A DNA stretch of 6,407 nucleotides, taken from Candidatus Gastranaerophilales bacterium. GTDB taxonomy: Bacteria > Cyanobacteriota > Vampirovibrionia > Gastranaerophilales > Gastranaerophilaceae. Positions 1 through 5,472 of the stretch are shown here, piece by piece. Under the pieces are notes generated by a model. The model had not been told where the DNA came from, searched no databases, and saw only the letters and a list, made by a program, of their open reading frames with translations. A program made the position numbers and the translations under genes. Position 1 is the stretch's first letter. The number at the start of each line of letters is the position of its first letter. The stretch covers positions 1-6,407 of the forward strand of contig UNSJ01000070.1 of NCBI GenBank assembly GCA_900548405.1, read 5' to 3'.

Positions 1-253
1 AGAATTCAAATGTTTATTCAATTTAAAAAAAAATATCAATAAACTAAAGATTAGCAAAGGTATCTAAATAACTTTACAGCTGGGCTTTAGTAATATCAAT
101 ATTGTTGCAAAACTTCTTTTAACTTTTGTAACGATTATACCCTAGAGCTAGTTCTTAAGGATTATATTTTTTAGCCATTTGTGGTATAAATAATATATAA
201 GTAAGAATTATAGTTATATAATAATTCGTTTAAAATAAGATATGGAGGCAAAG
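1..253 (+). promoter_or_regulatory. AT-rich leader region upstream of the GH57 gene
   Basis: No gene is visible here in either strand. The stretch is very AT-rich and must carry the promoter of the branching-enzyme gene. A perfect TATAAT lies at 217-222 and a TATAAA at 185-190, but neither has a convincing -35 hexamer at 16-18 nt, so I cannot assign a transcription start. The Shine-Dalgarno sequence GGAGG is at 244-248. No terminator of a preceding gene and no riboswitch-like fold were recognised. Confidence 0.3.
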
Positions 254-1972
254 ATGTCAGTAGGACAATTCGTATTTATGTTACACAGCCACCTTCCTTA
301 CTATAGAAAAGCCGGTATGTGGCCTTTCGGGGAAGAAAACCTTTATGAATGTATGGCAGAAACTTACATTCCGTTATTGAATGCAATTGCTGAATTATAT
401 GATGAAGGCATAAAAGCTAAGTTAACTGTCGGAATTACACCAATTCTTGCAGAACAGCTTAATGACGAGCATTTAAAACACGGTTTTGTAAAATATTTAG
501 ATTCAAGAATCGAACAGGTTTCTAAAGACTTGGAAAGATATCCTGACCCTAAAGTTGCTCATTCACAACATTTGAAATACCTTGCAAAATATTATTTCGA
601 TTGGTTTACTCACATCAAAGATTCATTTATTAATAAATACGAAATGGACTTAATTGCCCAATTTAAAAAATATCAAGACTTAGGCTGCATTGAAATTACT
701 ACATCAGGCGCTACTCACGGATTTTCTCCGTTATTGGCAACTGACAGCAACCTTAATGCTCAATTTAAAGTAGGTTCTGATACAACTAAAAGATTATTCG
801 GCAAAAAAGCTAGCGGATGCTGGCTTCCTGAATGTGCATACAGACAAGGTTACGAATATATAGGCAAAGACGGTAAAAAACACTGGAGACCTGCTATTGA
901 AGTAACATTGCAAAACAATGACATTGAATACTTCTTTACGGAATCTCACGTGATCGAAGGCGGAAACTCTATCGGAAACAGACGCGTAATAGGTGTTTAC
1001 GGTAATATTGAATATATTCCGCTTCCTGAAAGACCTGCAACAGGGTATGACACTTATTCTGCTTACTGGCTTCCTGATGCTCAAGTAGCTGTAATGGGAA
1101 GAAACGAAAGAGCAGGATATCAGGTATGGTCTGCTGCTGATGGTTATCCGGGCGACGGATGCTTCCGTGAATTTCATAAAAAAGATGCTAAATCAGGCAT
1201 GCATTACTGGAGAATTACATCACCTAAAACTGATTTAGGCGACAAAATGCTTTATGACCCGGTATTGGCACTAAATAAAATTAATGAAAACTCTGACCAC
1301 TATACAACATTAATTTATCATATGTTAAATGATTATAAAAAAGCGACTGGTAAAGAAGGTCTTGTAATGGTATCATTTGACACAGAATTATTCGGACACT
1401 GGTGGTTTGAAGGTGTTGAATTTATCAAACAGGTTATTAAAAAATTCAACACTTACCTTCCTGAAGTTGAAAGAATGACAGCAGGTGAATATGTTCATTC
1501 TCATCCTCCAAAAGAAGCTATTCAAATTCCTGAAAGCTCTTGGGGACAAGGCGGACATTTCTATGTATGGCAAAACCATTTGACTGAATGGATGTGGCCT
1601 ATTATTCATTCTTGCGAAAAACGTATTAATGCTATTGCTGATAAATATCCTGAAGTACCTGAAGATAAGTTATTGCATAGAGCATTAAATCAACTTTCAA
1701 GAGAAAATCTGTTATTGCAAAGTTCAGATTGGCCGTTTTTGATTACAACTTGGCAGGCTAAAGATTATGCAACAGACAGATTCAGAGAACATGTTGAAAG
1801 ATTTGAAAAAATCGCTGATATGATTGAAAGCGGAAATATTGATGATGCAGCTCTTAAAGAAATTGAAAGCATTGACAACTGCTTCCCAGTAATTGATTAC
1901 AGAGTATATCAATCTTTGGAAGAAGGTGTTATTCCTCAACAATCAGCTAAATTAGCACCGCTTTATAAGTAA
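254..1972 (+). CDS. GH57 1,4-alpha-glucan branching enzyme
   Basis: This 572-residue protein belongs to glycoside hydrolase family 57, branching-enzyme type (TK1436/Thermus-like and cyanobacterial relatives). It would introduce alpha-1,6 branches into alpha-1,4-glucan during cytoplasmic glycogen synthesis. Visible family motifs are HSHLPY at residues 11-16, GCWLPECAYR with the predicted nucleophile Glu193, the conserved QVWS...GYPGD segment near 290-302, and SFDTELFGHWWFEG with the predicted acid/base Asp376. The C-terminal part after about residue 390 is the helical domain that closes the active site in this family. An in-frame ATG exists at 242, but ATG 254 is preferred because GGAGG (244-248) lies 5 nt before it. 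The length is slightly above the roughly 530 residues usual for cyanobacterial homologues. The gene stands alone, with its own terminator. A related GH57 amylase activity is possible, but the WLPECAY signature favours branching. Confidence 0.93.
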   Translation: MSVGQFVFMLHSHLPYYRKAGMWPFGEENLYECMAETYIPLLNAIAELYDEGIKAKLTVGITPILAEQLNDEHLKHGFVKYLDSRIEQVSKDLERYPDPKVAHSQHLKYLAKYYFDWFTHIKDSFINKYEMDLIAQFKKYQDLGCIEITTSGATHGFSPLLATDSNLNAQFKVGSDTTKRLFGKKASGCWLPECAYRQGYEYIGKDGKKHWRPAIEVTLQNNDIEYFFTESHVIEGGNSIGNRRVIGVYGNIEYIPLPERPATGYDTYSAYWLPDAQVAVMGRNERAGYQVWSAADGYPGDGCFREFHKKDAKSGMHYWRITSPKTDLGDKMLYDPVLALNKINENSDHYTTLIYHMLNDYKKATGKEGLVMVSFDTELFGHWWFEGVEFIKQVIKKFNTYLPEVERMTAGEYVHSHPPKEAIQIPESSWGQGGHFYVWQNHLTEWMWPIIHSCEKRINAIADKYPEVPEDKLLHRALNQLSRENLLLQSSDWPFLITTWQAKDYATDRFREHVERFEKIADMIESGNIDDAALKEIESIDNCFPVIDYRVYQSLEEGVIPQQSAKLAPLYK

Positions 1973-1990
1973 TTAACAAAAACATAAAAA

Positions 1991-2020
1991 AGACCTGATT
2001 AATTTTCAGGTCTTTTTTTT
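1991..2020. terminator. Bidirectional rho-independent terminator between convergent genes
   Basis: The stem AGACCTG (1991-1997) pairs perfectly with CAGGTCT (2007-2013) around a 9-nt loop. It is followed by eight T residues on the plus strand, and A residues precede it, which gives a T tract on the minus strand. It ends transcription of the GH57 gene and of the convergent cysteine-hydrolase gene. The stop codon of the latter (2019-2021) overlaps the end of the T tract. Confidence 0.9.
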
Positions 2021-2672
2021 ATGCCATTACGTTCATGTTTCTATTAACATACAGTTCTGGAACAAAACTTTTAATTTGATTAAGAGAGTTTTCGTCAATA
2101 TCAACAGCTTTAATAGGAACAAATTTAACTTTTTCATTAGGGACAAGTTCAAAAAAGTTAGCAAATTTTGTGTTGTAAAGTGCATTCATATTTTTTTCAG
2201 TTTCAACGACACCAAGCCATGCATCCAGAACAATATTTTCTGTTCCTCCGTCAACTAAAACAACTGTATGGTCCACATTTCGGCCGTTTCCGGTTATAAC
2301 ATTTGCCAGTCTGCAGTTTTCAACTCCGTTCATTTTTAATGAAAGATAAGAAAGCGAAGCATACTCACCGCAATTTAAAGCCCTTATTGATTTTGTATCA
2401 TTAACTAAAGCCCTGTAATATTCAACAGGTTTATCCAAAACAGCTTCACGCATATTTCTTGTAACTTCTATTTTCTTTTGCAGCTCTCTTATACTGTTTA
2501 ATATTCTTTCATGCATAAGAAGTTTATTTCTATATTTAGAGCTTACTCTTGTAGGAGATATATATGGAAAAGCTTCCTTTACACATTCACAAACTTCCTT
2601 TGCCCGGTAAACAGGGAAAGGGTTTGCACAAAAACTGCAATTGTTATAATTATTAGAAAAAGAGACTTGCAT
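2019..2672 (-). CDS. Putative transglutaminase/papain-like cysteine hydrolase, small
   Basis: The 217-residue protein carries, in order, NCGEYASL with a candidate nucleophile Cys101, VDHTVVLVDGG with candidate His135, and IVLDAWLG with candidate Asp150. A C-H-D order in NCGE...DH...D-W context is typical of transglutaminase-like and papain-fold cysteine hydrolases. The substrate is unknown, and activity is inferred only from these motifs. The N-terminal 30 residues contain CSFC and CEC cysteine pairs, and residues 45-75 are a charged, probably helical stretch. No clear signal peptide is seen with this start. The reading frame extends upstream to 2879, into the tRNA gene, and includes an ATG at 2756 with a Phe/Ile-rich segment. 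I prefer ATG 2672 (MQVSFSNNYN) because a TATAAT lies directly before the 2756 codon and the poly-Phe part comes from T-runs. With the 2756 start the protein would be 245 residues with an N-terminal membrane anchor. No Shine-Dalgarno is visible at either start. Confidence 0.7.
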   Translation of the reverse strand: MQVSFSNNYNNCSFCANPFPVYRAKEVCECVKEAFPYISPTRVSSKYRNKLLMHERILNSIRELQKKIEVTRNMREAVLDKPVEYYRALVNDTKSIRALNCGEYASLSYLSLKMNGVENCRLANVITGNGRNVDHTVVLVDGGTENIVLDAWLGVVETEKNMNALYNTKFANFFELVPNEKVKFVPIKAVDIDENSLNQIKSFVPELYVNRNMNVMA

Positions 2673-2756
2673 AAGTTGATAAAAGTATGTAAAAATAAAA
2701 ATTGCTAAAATATTAAAAAAAATTAAAAAATACTCTTGCAAAAAAAAATTCAGCAT

Positions 2757-2789
2757 ATTATAATAAAACTTGTCGAAAGACAGTGACAA
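2757..2789 (-). promoter_or_regulatory. Candidate promoter of the cysteine-hydrolase gene
   Basis: Read on the minus strand, a perfect TATAAT occupies 2757-2762. The best -35 resemblance, TTGTCA (2784-2789), is 21 nt away, which is too far for a standard promoter. At 17-18 nt only weak hexamers occur. If the -10 is real, transcription begins near 2750, downstream of the ATG at 2756, and leaves a leader of about 75 nt before ATG 2672. Confidence 0.35.
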
Positions 2790-2822
2790 AGGGTGGGGAG
2801 CACCCCGCAGGAAATATTCCTG
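2768..2822. other. Three consecutive small stem-loops just upstream of tRNA-Asp
   Basis: Three short hairpins follow one another. The first is TGTC-GAAA-GACA with a GNRA-type tetraloop (core 2771-2782, extended by AC/GT around one bulge). The second is GGGTG-GGGAG-CACCC (2791-2805). The third is CAGGAA-ATA-TTCCTG (2808-2822). The stretch is locally GC-richer than its surroundings. I recognise no riboswitch or known small RNA in it. It could be leader structure of the tRNA transcript, an unannotated small RNA, or an upstream regulatory region of the divergent gene. Confidence 0.35.
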
Positions 2823-2839
2823 ACAGATACCCGATATAT

Positions 2840-2914
2840 GGGAGCGTAGCTCAGTTTGGTTAGAGCGCATGCCTGTCACGCATGAGGTCGCGAGTTCGAG
2901 CCTCGTCGTTCCCG
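2840..2914 (+). tRNA. tRNA-Asp (anticodon GTC)
   Basis: The 75-nt sequence folds as a full cloverleaf. The acceptor stem is GGGAGCG with CGTTCCC (one G-T wobble) and the discriminator is G. The D-arm stem is GCTC/GAGC, and the anticodon stem is CATGC/GCATG around the loop CTGTCAC. The T-arm stem is GCGAG/CTCGT, with the loop TTCGAGC. The anticodon GTC reads Asp codons. The CCA end is not encoded and must be added after transcription. The gene sits at the junction between core genes and the recombinase region, a usual integration landmark, but I found no repeat of its 3' end downstream in the window. Confidence 0.96.
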
Positions 2915-2918
2915 AATT

Positions 2919-2950
2919 AAAAAGCCGCCAATTTATTGAGCGGCTTTTTT
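2919..2950 (+). terminator. Rho-independent terminator of tRNA-Asp
   Basis: AAAAAGCCGC (2919-2928) pairs with GCGGCTTTTT (2940-2949) around an 11-nt loop, with a run of six T residues (2945-2950). It lies five bases after the tRNA gene. The A-run before the stem means it may also stop leftward transcription. Confidence 0.92.
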
Positions 2951-3111
2951 AATTCATGAATGATAGATGCGAGAACTCTCATTATTAAGTGTATTTTAAC
3001 ATGTAGTATAGGAATTTGGAACAGTTTAGGAATTCTGGTAAAGGACTTTTGAAAATTTTAGTCGGAAATGGAGTTCCGTTTATTTGTCTTCAGAGCTAAT
3101 GTGTGTGTACA

Positions 3112-3657
3112 ATGAGAAACGAAGAATACATAGATAGAAATAAATCTGATATTAAAAAGGTTGAAAAAATTCTAGCAAGCCAAAGTCAAAGGGATTTAAA
3201 GCTCTTTGTGCTCGGTACAAACTGCGGATTAAGAATTTCCGATTTGCTGGCATTAAATGTCGGCGATGTTCGCAACAAAACCCACATACAGATTGTTGAA
3301 AAGAAAACAGGGAAGTTTAAGAAATTTCCAATCAATAACAGATTAAAACCTATAATTGAAGTTTTTGTCAAGGGCAGACGGAACGCAGAACCACTATTTT
3401 TATCTCACTGGCGGCATCGGCTCGACAGGGTAGCCGCTTATTATTTAATCAGGGATGCGTGTGAAAAAGCAGGGCTACAAGAAAAAATAGGAACTCATTC
3501 TATGAGAAAAACATTTGGTTATCATCATTACAAGCAATTTAAGGATGCAGTTATCCTGCAAAAAATCTTTAGTCACTCAACCCCTCAGATAACCCTAAGA
3601 TACATCGGTATTGAACAAGACCAAATCGACTACAGTTACTCCGACTTTATTATATAG
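3112..3657 (+). CDS. Small tyrosine recombinase (FimB/FimE-like size), copy 1
   Basis: This 181-residue protein is a tyrosine recombinase reduced to the catalytic domain. It would cut and rejoin DNA at short inverted core sites through a 3'-phosphotyrosine intermediate. All catalytic positions are present: Arg41 (GLRISD), Lys65 (KTG), His129 and Arg132 (THSMRK), His155 (SHSTP) and Tyr164 (LRYIGI). The N-terminal SAM-like core-binding domain of XerC/D and phage integrases is absent. About 180 residues resembles FimB/FimE-type inversion recombinases. It is roughly two thirds identical to the recombinase at 4721-5263. A GTG at 3103 is also in frame after a stop at 3097. ATG 3112 is chosen because it aligns with the start of copy 2. 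No Shine-Dalgarno is visible, so expression may be weak. A dyad site like that of copy 2 lies 47 nt after the stop. It could also be a minimal integrase of a mobile element. Confidence 0.9.
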   Translation: MRNEEYIDRNKSDIKKVEKILASQSQRDLKLFVLGTNCGLRISDLLALNVGDVRNKTHIQIVEKKTGKFKKFPINNRLKPIIEVFVKGRRNAEPLFLSHWRHRLDRVAAYYLIRDACEKAGLQEKIGTHSMRKTFGYHHYKQFKDAVILQKIFSHSTPQITLRYIGIEQDQIDYSYSDFII

Positions 3658-3685
3658 TGCAAAACCCTCTCTATCAGAGACTATG

Positions 3686-3695
3686 CATAACATTT
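3686..3695 (+). repeat. CATAACATTT motif after recombinase 1
   Basis: The 10-mer CATAACATTT occurs here and, exactly, on the opposite strand at 5401-5410. A one-base variant, CTTAACATTT, sits at 5292-5301 in the corresponding position after recombinase 2. Both plus-strand copies continue as TTAT. The motif stands about 14 nt before the dyad site in both recombinase modules, which would suit a secondary or accessory protein-binding site. Confidence 0.45.
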
Positions 3696-3703
3696 TATTT
3701 GCC

Positions 3704-3725
3704 TTACAAAATGGTTAAATTGTAA
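3704..3725 (+). other. Candidate recombinase core site of module 1 (TTACAA-N10-TTGTAA)
   Basis: TTACAA (3704-3709) and TTGTAA (3720-3725) form a perfect 6-bp inverted repeat around 10 bases. The geometry ACAA-N10-TTGT is the same as in the repeats at 5308-5333 and 5473-5498, and the distance from the recombinase stop codon (47 nt) is identical. Two arms around a short asymmetric centre are the expected form of a tyrosine-recombinase crossover site. I found no inverted partner of this copy elsewhere in the window, so the module is probably incomplete or inactive. Confidence 0.5.
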
Positions 3726-3752
3726 TCCATTACACGCATTGAAAGACAAAAT

Positions 3753-4006
3753 ATGTATAAGCATAGAGCAACTATGACTGACAGAAGACATCAAATTCTT
3801 ATTCTTATTGCAAAAGGTTACAATAATAAACAAATTGCAAGAAAAATGGGATTGTCATTAGCTAATACAAGGCTTCAAAAATGGCGTATGTATTGTTTTC
3901 TAGGTAAATTCATACCGCAATAGATGCTGTTTATATGGGATTGCAAATGGAATTATTGCATAAAAGTGATTTATGCGAAGCAATAAGAGAGGAAATCTAT
4001 GACTAA
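3753..4006 (+). pseudogene. LuxR/GerE-type helix-turn-helix regulator remnant
   Basis: From ATG 3753 a 56-residue frame ends at a TAG at 3921. Residues 9-36 (TDRRHQILILIAKGYNNKQI and the following ARKMGLSL) match the GerE/LuxR DNA-binding pattern LT-RE--IL-LIA-G--NK-IA--L-LS. The expected rest of the domain, with KLGV--R--AV, is missing in this frame. It resumes in another frame as HTAIDAVYMGLQMELL from 3911 to the stop at 4004-4006, so a frameshift lies around 3870-3910. It may have been the target gene of the first recombinase module, since it starts 27 nt after the dyad site. A small intact 56-residue HTH protein remains possible. No Shine-Dalgarno is evident. Confidence 0.5.
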
Positions 4007-4094
4007 GAAAGCGAAAAACATATGTACAGTTACACTTAAACAGCAGGATGTTCATATTGGTACTTTTAGACAGACACAAGATATTTTTATATAA
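3999..4094 (+). CDS. Unrecognised 31-residue ORF overlapping the LuxR remnant
   Basis: ATG 3999 follows a purine-rich GAGAGGA (3986-3992) at a suitable distance and overlaps the end of the broken LuxR-like gene by 8 nt, as in an operon. The peptide begins MTKKAKNICTVTLKQQDVHI and stops at TAA 4092-4094. I recognise no family. It may be the original start of the decayed gene whose NUMOD1-like end lies at 4201-4443, with the intervening 100 nt carrying fragments in shifted frames (for example IQKELEPYRTLYNRVL from 4094). Confidence 0.25.
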   Translation: MTKKAKNICTVTLKQQDVHIGTFRQTQDIFI

Positions 4095-4200
4095 TACAAA
4101 AGGAATTGGAACCTTATAGAACATTATACAATAGAGTTTTAAAGTCAAAAATCTATACTGTAATTCTAAAACAGAAAAAGATTAAAATATGAAGCTATAA

Positions 4201-4443
4201 AATATCTCCGCAAAGATTTCACCTTCTTATGAAAAAAACGAACCATTCAAGTCAATACAGGAACCATCTAAAAAAGTCAGATGTATTGAAACCGACAAAT
4301 ATTTAAAAACTCAAGAGTTGCAAGTAATTGGACTGCTTTTGTAAGAGAAACCTATTATTGCAATATGGATTTAATCAAACAATGCTGTCGAGGCAAGCAA
4401 AAAAACATCTTACGGCTATCATTGGGAATTCGTCCATGATTGA
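4201..4443 (+). pseudogene. Frameshifted protein with NUMOD1-like DNA-binding repeat
   Basis: Joined across two frameshifts, the sequence reads KKVRCIETDKYLKTQ (from 4270), then VASNWTAFVRETYYCNMDLI and KQCCRGKQK (from 4317), then KTSYGYHWEFVHD and stop at 4441-4443. The pattern V-CIET---Y-T---AS-W, then C-GK-KT--GYHWE, is that of short NUMOD1-type repeats, found beside homing endonucleases, in phage proteins and in small HTH proteins. The first shift lies near 4312-4318. The second coincides with a run of seven A residues (4399-4405). The N-terminal part is not recognisable, and a stop precedes the frame at 4198. The gene is certainly not intact as read, unless the A-run is a sequencing error or slippery site and the first shift is also artefactual. 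Confidence 0.55.
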
Positions 4444-4474
4444 AATAATCTTTTATAATAAAAACAAAATTCTT

Positions 4475-4505
4475 GTGAGTATTACTTAAGCAGGGTAATA
4501 CTCAC
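4475..4505. repeat. Perfect 11-bp inverted repeat (stem-loop)
   Basis: GTGAGTATTAC (4475-4485) is followed, after the nine bases TTAAGCAGG, by its exact reverse complement GTAATACTCAC (4495-4505). There is no T-run directly after it on either strand, so it is not a standard terminator. It lies in the 277-nt gene-free stretch between the NUMOD1-like remnant and recombinase 2. It could be an operator, a transposon end remnant or an RNA hairpin. Confidence 0.6.
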
Positions 4506-4565
4506 GATGAGATATAAATACTGCTAAGTTTTTAATTTTAAATTTACCCCGATTTTATTATTTAT

Positions 4566-4587
4566 AAGGGCATAGTTTTCTGCCCTT
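4566..4587. terminator. Weak terminator-like hairpin before recombinase 2
   Basis: AAGGGCA (4566-4572) pairs with TGCCCTT (4581-4587) around an 8-nt loop. Only three T residues follow on the plus strand, and on the minus strand an AT-rich but mixed tail follows. It may separate recombinase 2 from the decayed genes upstream, but the missing T-run makes this a weak call. Confidence 0.35.
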
Positions 4588-4656
4588 TGTATTGCCATAT
4601 ATTATTACAAGCCGAAATTTAAGTTGTGTTTTTCCATAATAATTATTTGGTTAAAG

Positions 4657-4682
4657 TTTTGAATGGGTGCTTCCGTTCAAAA
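4657..4682. repeat. 7-bp inverted repeat in the recombinase 2 leader
   Basis: TTTTGAA (4657-4663) and TTCAAAA (4676-4682) enclose 12 bases and end 38 nt before the ATG of recombinase 2. It overlaps an alternative in-frame GTG codon (4667), which is another reason to prefer ATG 4721. It may be an operator or an mRNA hairpin controlling the recombinase; this is inference from position only. Confidence 0.35.
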
Positions 4683-4720
4683 TAAGAGTTCTTATGGAAT
4701 TAGGAAAGGAGAATGGTTAT

Positions 4721-5263
4721 ATGACAACAGTAGAACCTATTAGAAGTATTGAGGATATTAAAAAACTGGAAAGATATTTTTCTAAAAACAGTCCAAGGGA
4801 TTTATTGTTATTTACAATCGGCACAAACTGCGGTCTGAGAATATCAGATATTGTTGCATTAAATGTCGCCGATGTCCGCAATAAAAGCCATATTCAAATT
4901 ATTGAGAAGAAAACAGGCAAGTTTAAAAAATTTCCGATAAACTCTAAATTAAAGCCTATGATTGAAGAATATATTAAAGGGAAACGCTTTGACGAGGCTT
5001 TATTTACAACAATATTTAAAAACAGAATGGACAGATTTGGTGCGTATTATATTCTAAAGAAAGCTTGCAAGGATGCAGGTCTACAGGAAAAAATCGGAAC
5101 CCATACAATGAGAAAGACATTCGGCTATCATCATTACAAGAAGTTCAAAGATGTTGCTATGCTGCAAAAAATTTTTAATCATTCCAGCCCGATCATAACT
5201 TTAAGATATATCGGGATTGAGCAAGATCAGATTGATGAAAGTTACAATAACTTTATCTTATAG
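4721..5263 (+). CDS. Small tyrosine recombinase (FimB/FimE-like size), copy 2
   Basis: The 180-residue protein is a catalytic-domain-only tyrosine recombinase with Arg40 (GLRISD), Lys64 (KTG), His128 and Arg131 (THTMRK), His154 (NHSSP) and Tyr163 (LRYIGI), so strand cleavage should be possible. It lacks the N-terminal core-binding domain, as do FimB/FimE-type invertases. It is about two thirds identical to copy 1, with blocks such as KKTGKFKKFPIN, AGLQEKIGTH, MRKTFGYHHYK and ITLRYIGIEQDQID unchanged. An in-frame GTG at 4667 and ATG at 4694 exist, but ATG 4721 has a good Shine-Dalgarno (AGGAG at 4707-4711) nine bases upstream. Downstream, 45-47 nt after the stop, begins the first arm of an inverted-repeat pair that encloses a promoter-sized segment ahead of a glycosyltransferase gene. 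The likely role is inversion of that segment. A role as an integrase of a small element is the alternative. Confidence 0.92.
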   Translation: MTTVEPIRSIEDIKKLERYFSKNSPRDLLLFTIGTNCGLRISDIVALNVADVRNKSHIQIIEKKTGKFKKFPINSKLKPMIEEYIKGKRFDEALFTTIFKNRMDRFGAYYILKKACKDAGLQEKIGTHTMRKTFGYHHYKKFKDVAMLQKIFNHSSPIITLRYIGIEQDQIDESYNNFIL

Positions 5264-5291
5264 GCTGAAAACCTTTAATAGCAAGAGAGAA

Positions 5292-5301
5292 CTTAACATT
5301 T
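5292..5301 (+). repeat. CTTAACATTT motif before IRL
   Basis: This is the one-base variant of the CATAACATTT motif seen at 3686-3695 and, inverted, at 5401-5410. With its flank, AGAAC(T/A)TAACATTT at 5288-5301 matches the reverse complement of 5401-5414 at 13 of 14 positions, so one copy is outside and one inside the candidate invertible segment. Confidence 0.45.
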
Positions 5302-5307
5302 TATCAT

Positions 5308-5333
5308 CTTAACAATTTATTCAATTTGTGAAG
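5308..5333 (+). repeat. Left inverted repeat (IRL), candidate inversion site
   Basis: This 26-bp copy matches the reverse complement of 5473-5498 at 24 of 26 positions. The last 18 bases, TTTATTCAATTTGTGAAG, are identical; the only differences are AA versus TT at positions 7-8. Within the repeat, CTTAACAATTT and AATTTGTGAAG are themselves near-inverted arms around a 4-base asymmetric centre, which resembles a tyrosine-recombinase core site. It follows the recombinase stop by 44 nt. Confidence 0.8.
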
Positions 5334-5335
5334 AC

Positions 5336-5365
5336 TTAAATTTCACATCTACTGAAAGTTATAAT
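5336..5365 (+). promoter_or_regulatory. Candidate rightward promoter inside the invertible segment
   Basis: TATAAT at 5360-5365 is a perfect -10 hexamer. The best -35 is TTAAAT (5336-5341, three of six consensus bases) with an 18-nt spacer, immediately inside IRL. In the orientation given it would read toward the glycosyltransferase. TATAAT occurs by chance often in such AT-rich DNA, so confidence is low. Confidence 0.35.
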
Positions 5366-5400
5366 ATCTCAAACAAAAACAGGAATATTGATTTATTAAG

Positions 5401-5410
5401 AAATGTTATG
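5401..5410 (-). repeat. CATAACATTT motif, inverted copy inside the segment
   Basis: Exact reverse complement of the motif at 3686-3695, positioned near the middle of the candidate invertible segment. It may be an accessory site bound by the recombinase or a partner protein. Confidence 0.4.
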
Positions 5411-5429
5411 TTCTTCTGCTTTTATTGGT

Positions 5430-5458
5430 TTTATATACCCGAAAGCTTGTAAAATTAA
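5430..5458 (-). promoter_or_regulatory. Candidate leftward promoter inside the invertible segment
   Basis: On the minus strand TTAATT (5453-5458) and TATAAA (5430-5435) are spaced by 17 nt, with an A-rich stretch upstream. In the present orientation it points away from the glycosyltransferase, toward the recombinase gene as antisense; after inversion it would point to the glycosyltransferase. Confidence 0.3.
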
Positions 5459-5472
5459 GGTTTTTTATTCCA

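Noticed and set aside
794..1942. Antisense reading frames of 127, 73 and 72 codons inside the GH57 gene
   Set aside because: They lie wholly inside a strongly supported conserved gene, have no family resemblance and no ribosome-binding sites.
2076..2708. Plus-strand frames of 60 and 65 codons opposite the cysteine hydrolase
   Set aside because: Shadows of the minus-strand gene; composition is low-complexity N/F/K/I with no motif.
2763..2835. TPP-riboswitch-like letters (GGGGTGC, ACCCTTTG) on the minus strand
   Set aside because: The essential CTGAGA core and the second helix sequences are missing, and the order does not fit.
2895..2914. tRNA-Asp 3' end as an attachment site for the recombinases
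   Set aside because: No second copy of the tRNA 3' end was found in the window, and the recombinases resemble inversion enzymes more than tRNA-targeting integrases.
3186..3371. 61-codon antisense frame inside recombinase 1
   Set aside because: Shadow of a conserved catalytic-domain gene.
3818..3843. TTACAA...TTGCAA as an inverted partner of the site at 3704-3725
   Set aside because: The spacer is 11 not 10, the arms are imperfect, and it lies within the HTH-coding part, so it is likely coincidental.
3753..3923. Reading the HTH remnant as an IS630-type transposase N-terminus
   Set aside because: The LT-R---IL-LIAKGY-NKQIA pattern and the later IHTAIDAVYMGLQ fit LuxR/GerE better; no DDE motifs or terminal repeats are visible.
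3900..4148. 82-codon minus-strand frame across the decayed region
   Set aside because: No family pattern and no Shine-Dalgarno; the plus strand carries recognisable LuxR and NUMOD1 remnants in the same area.
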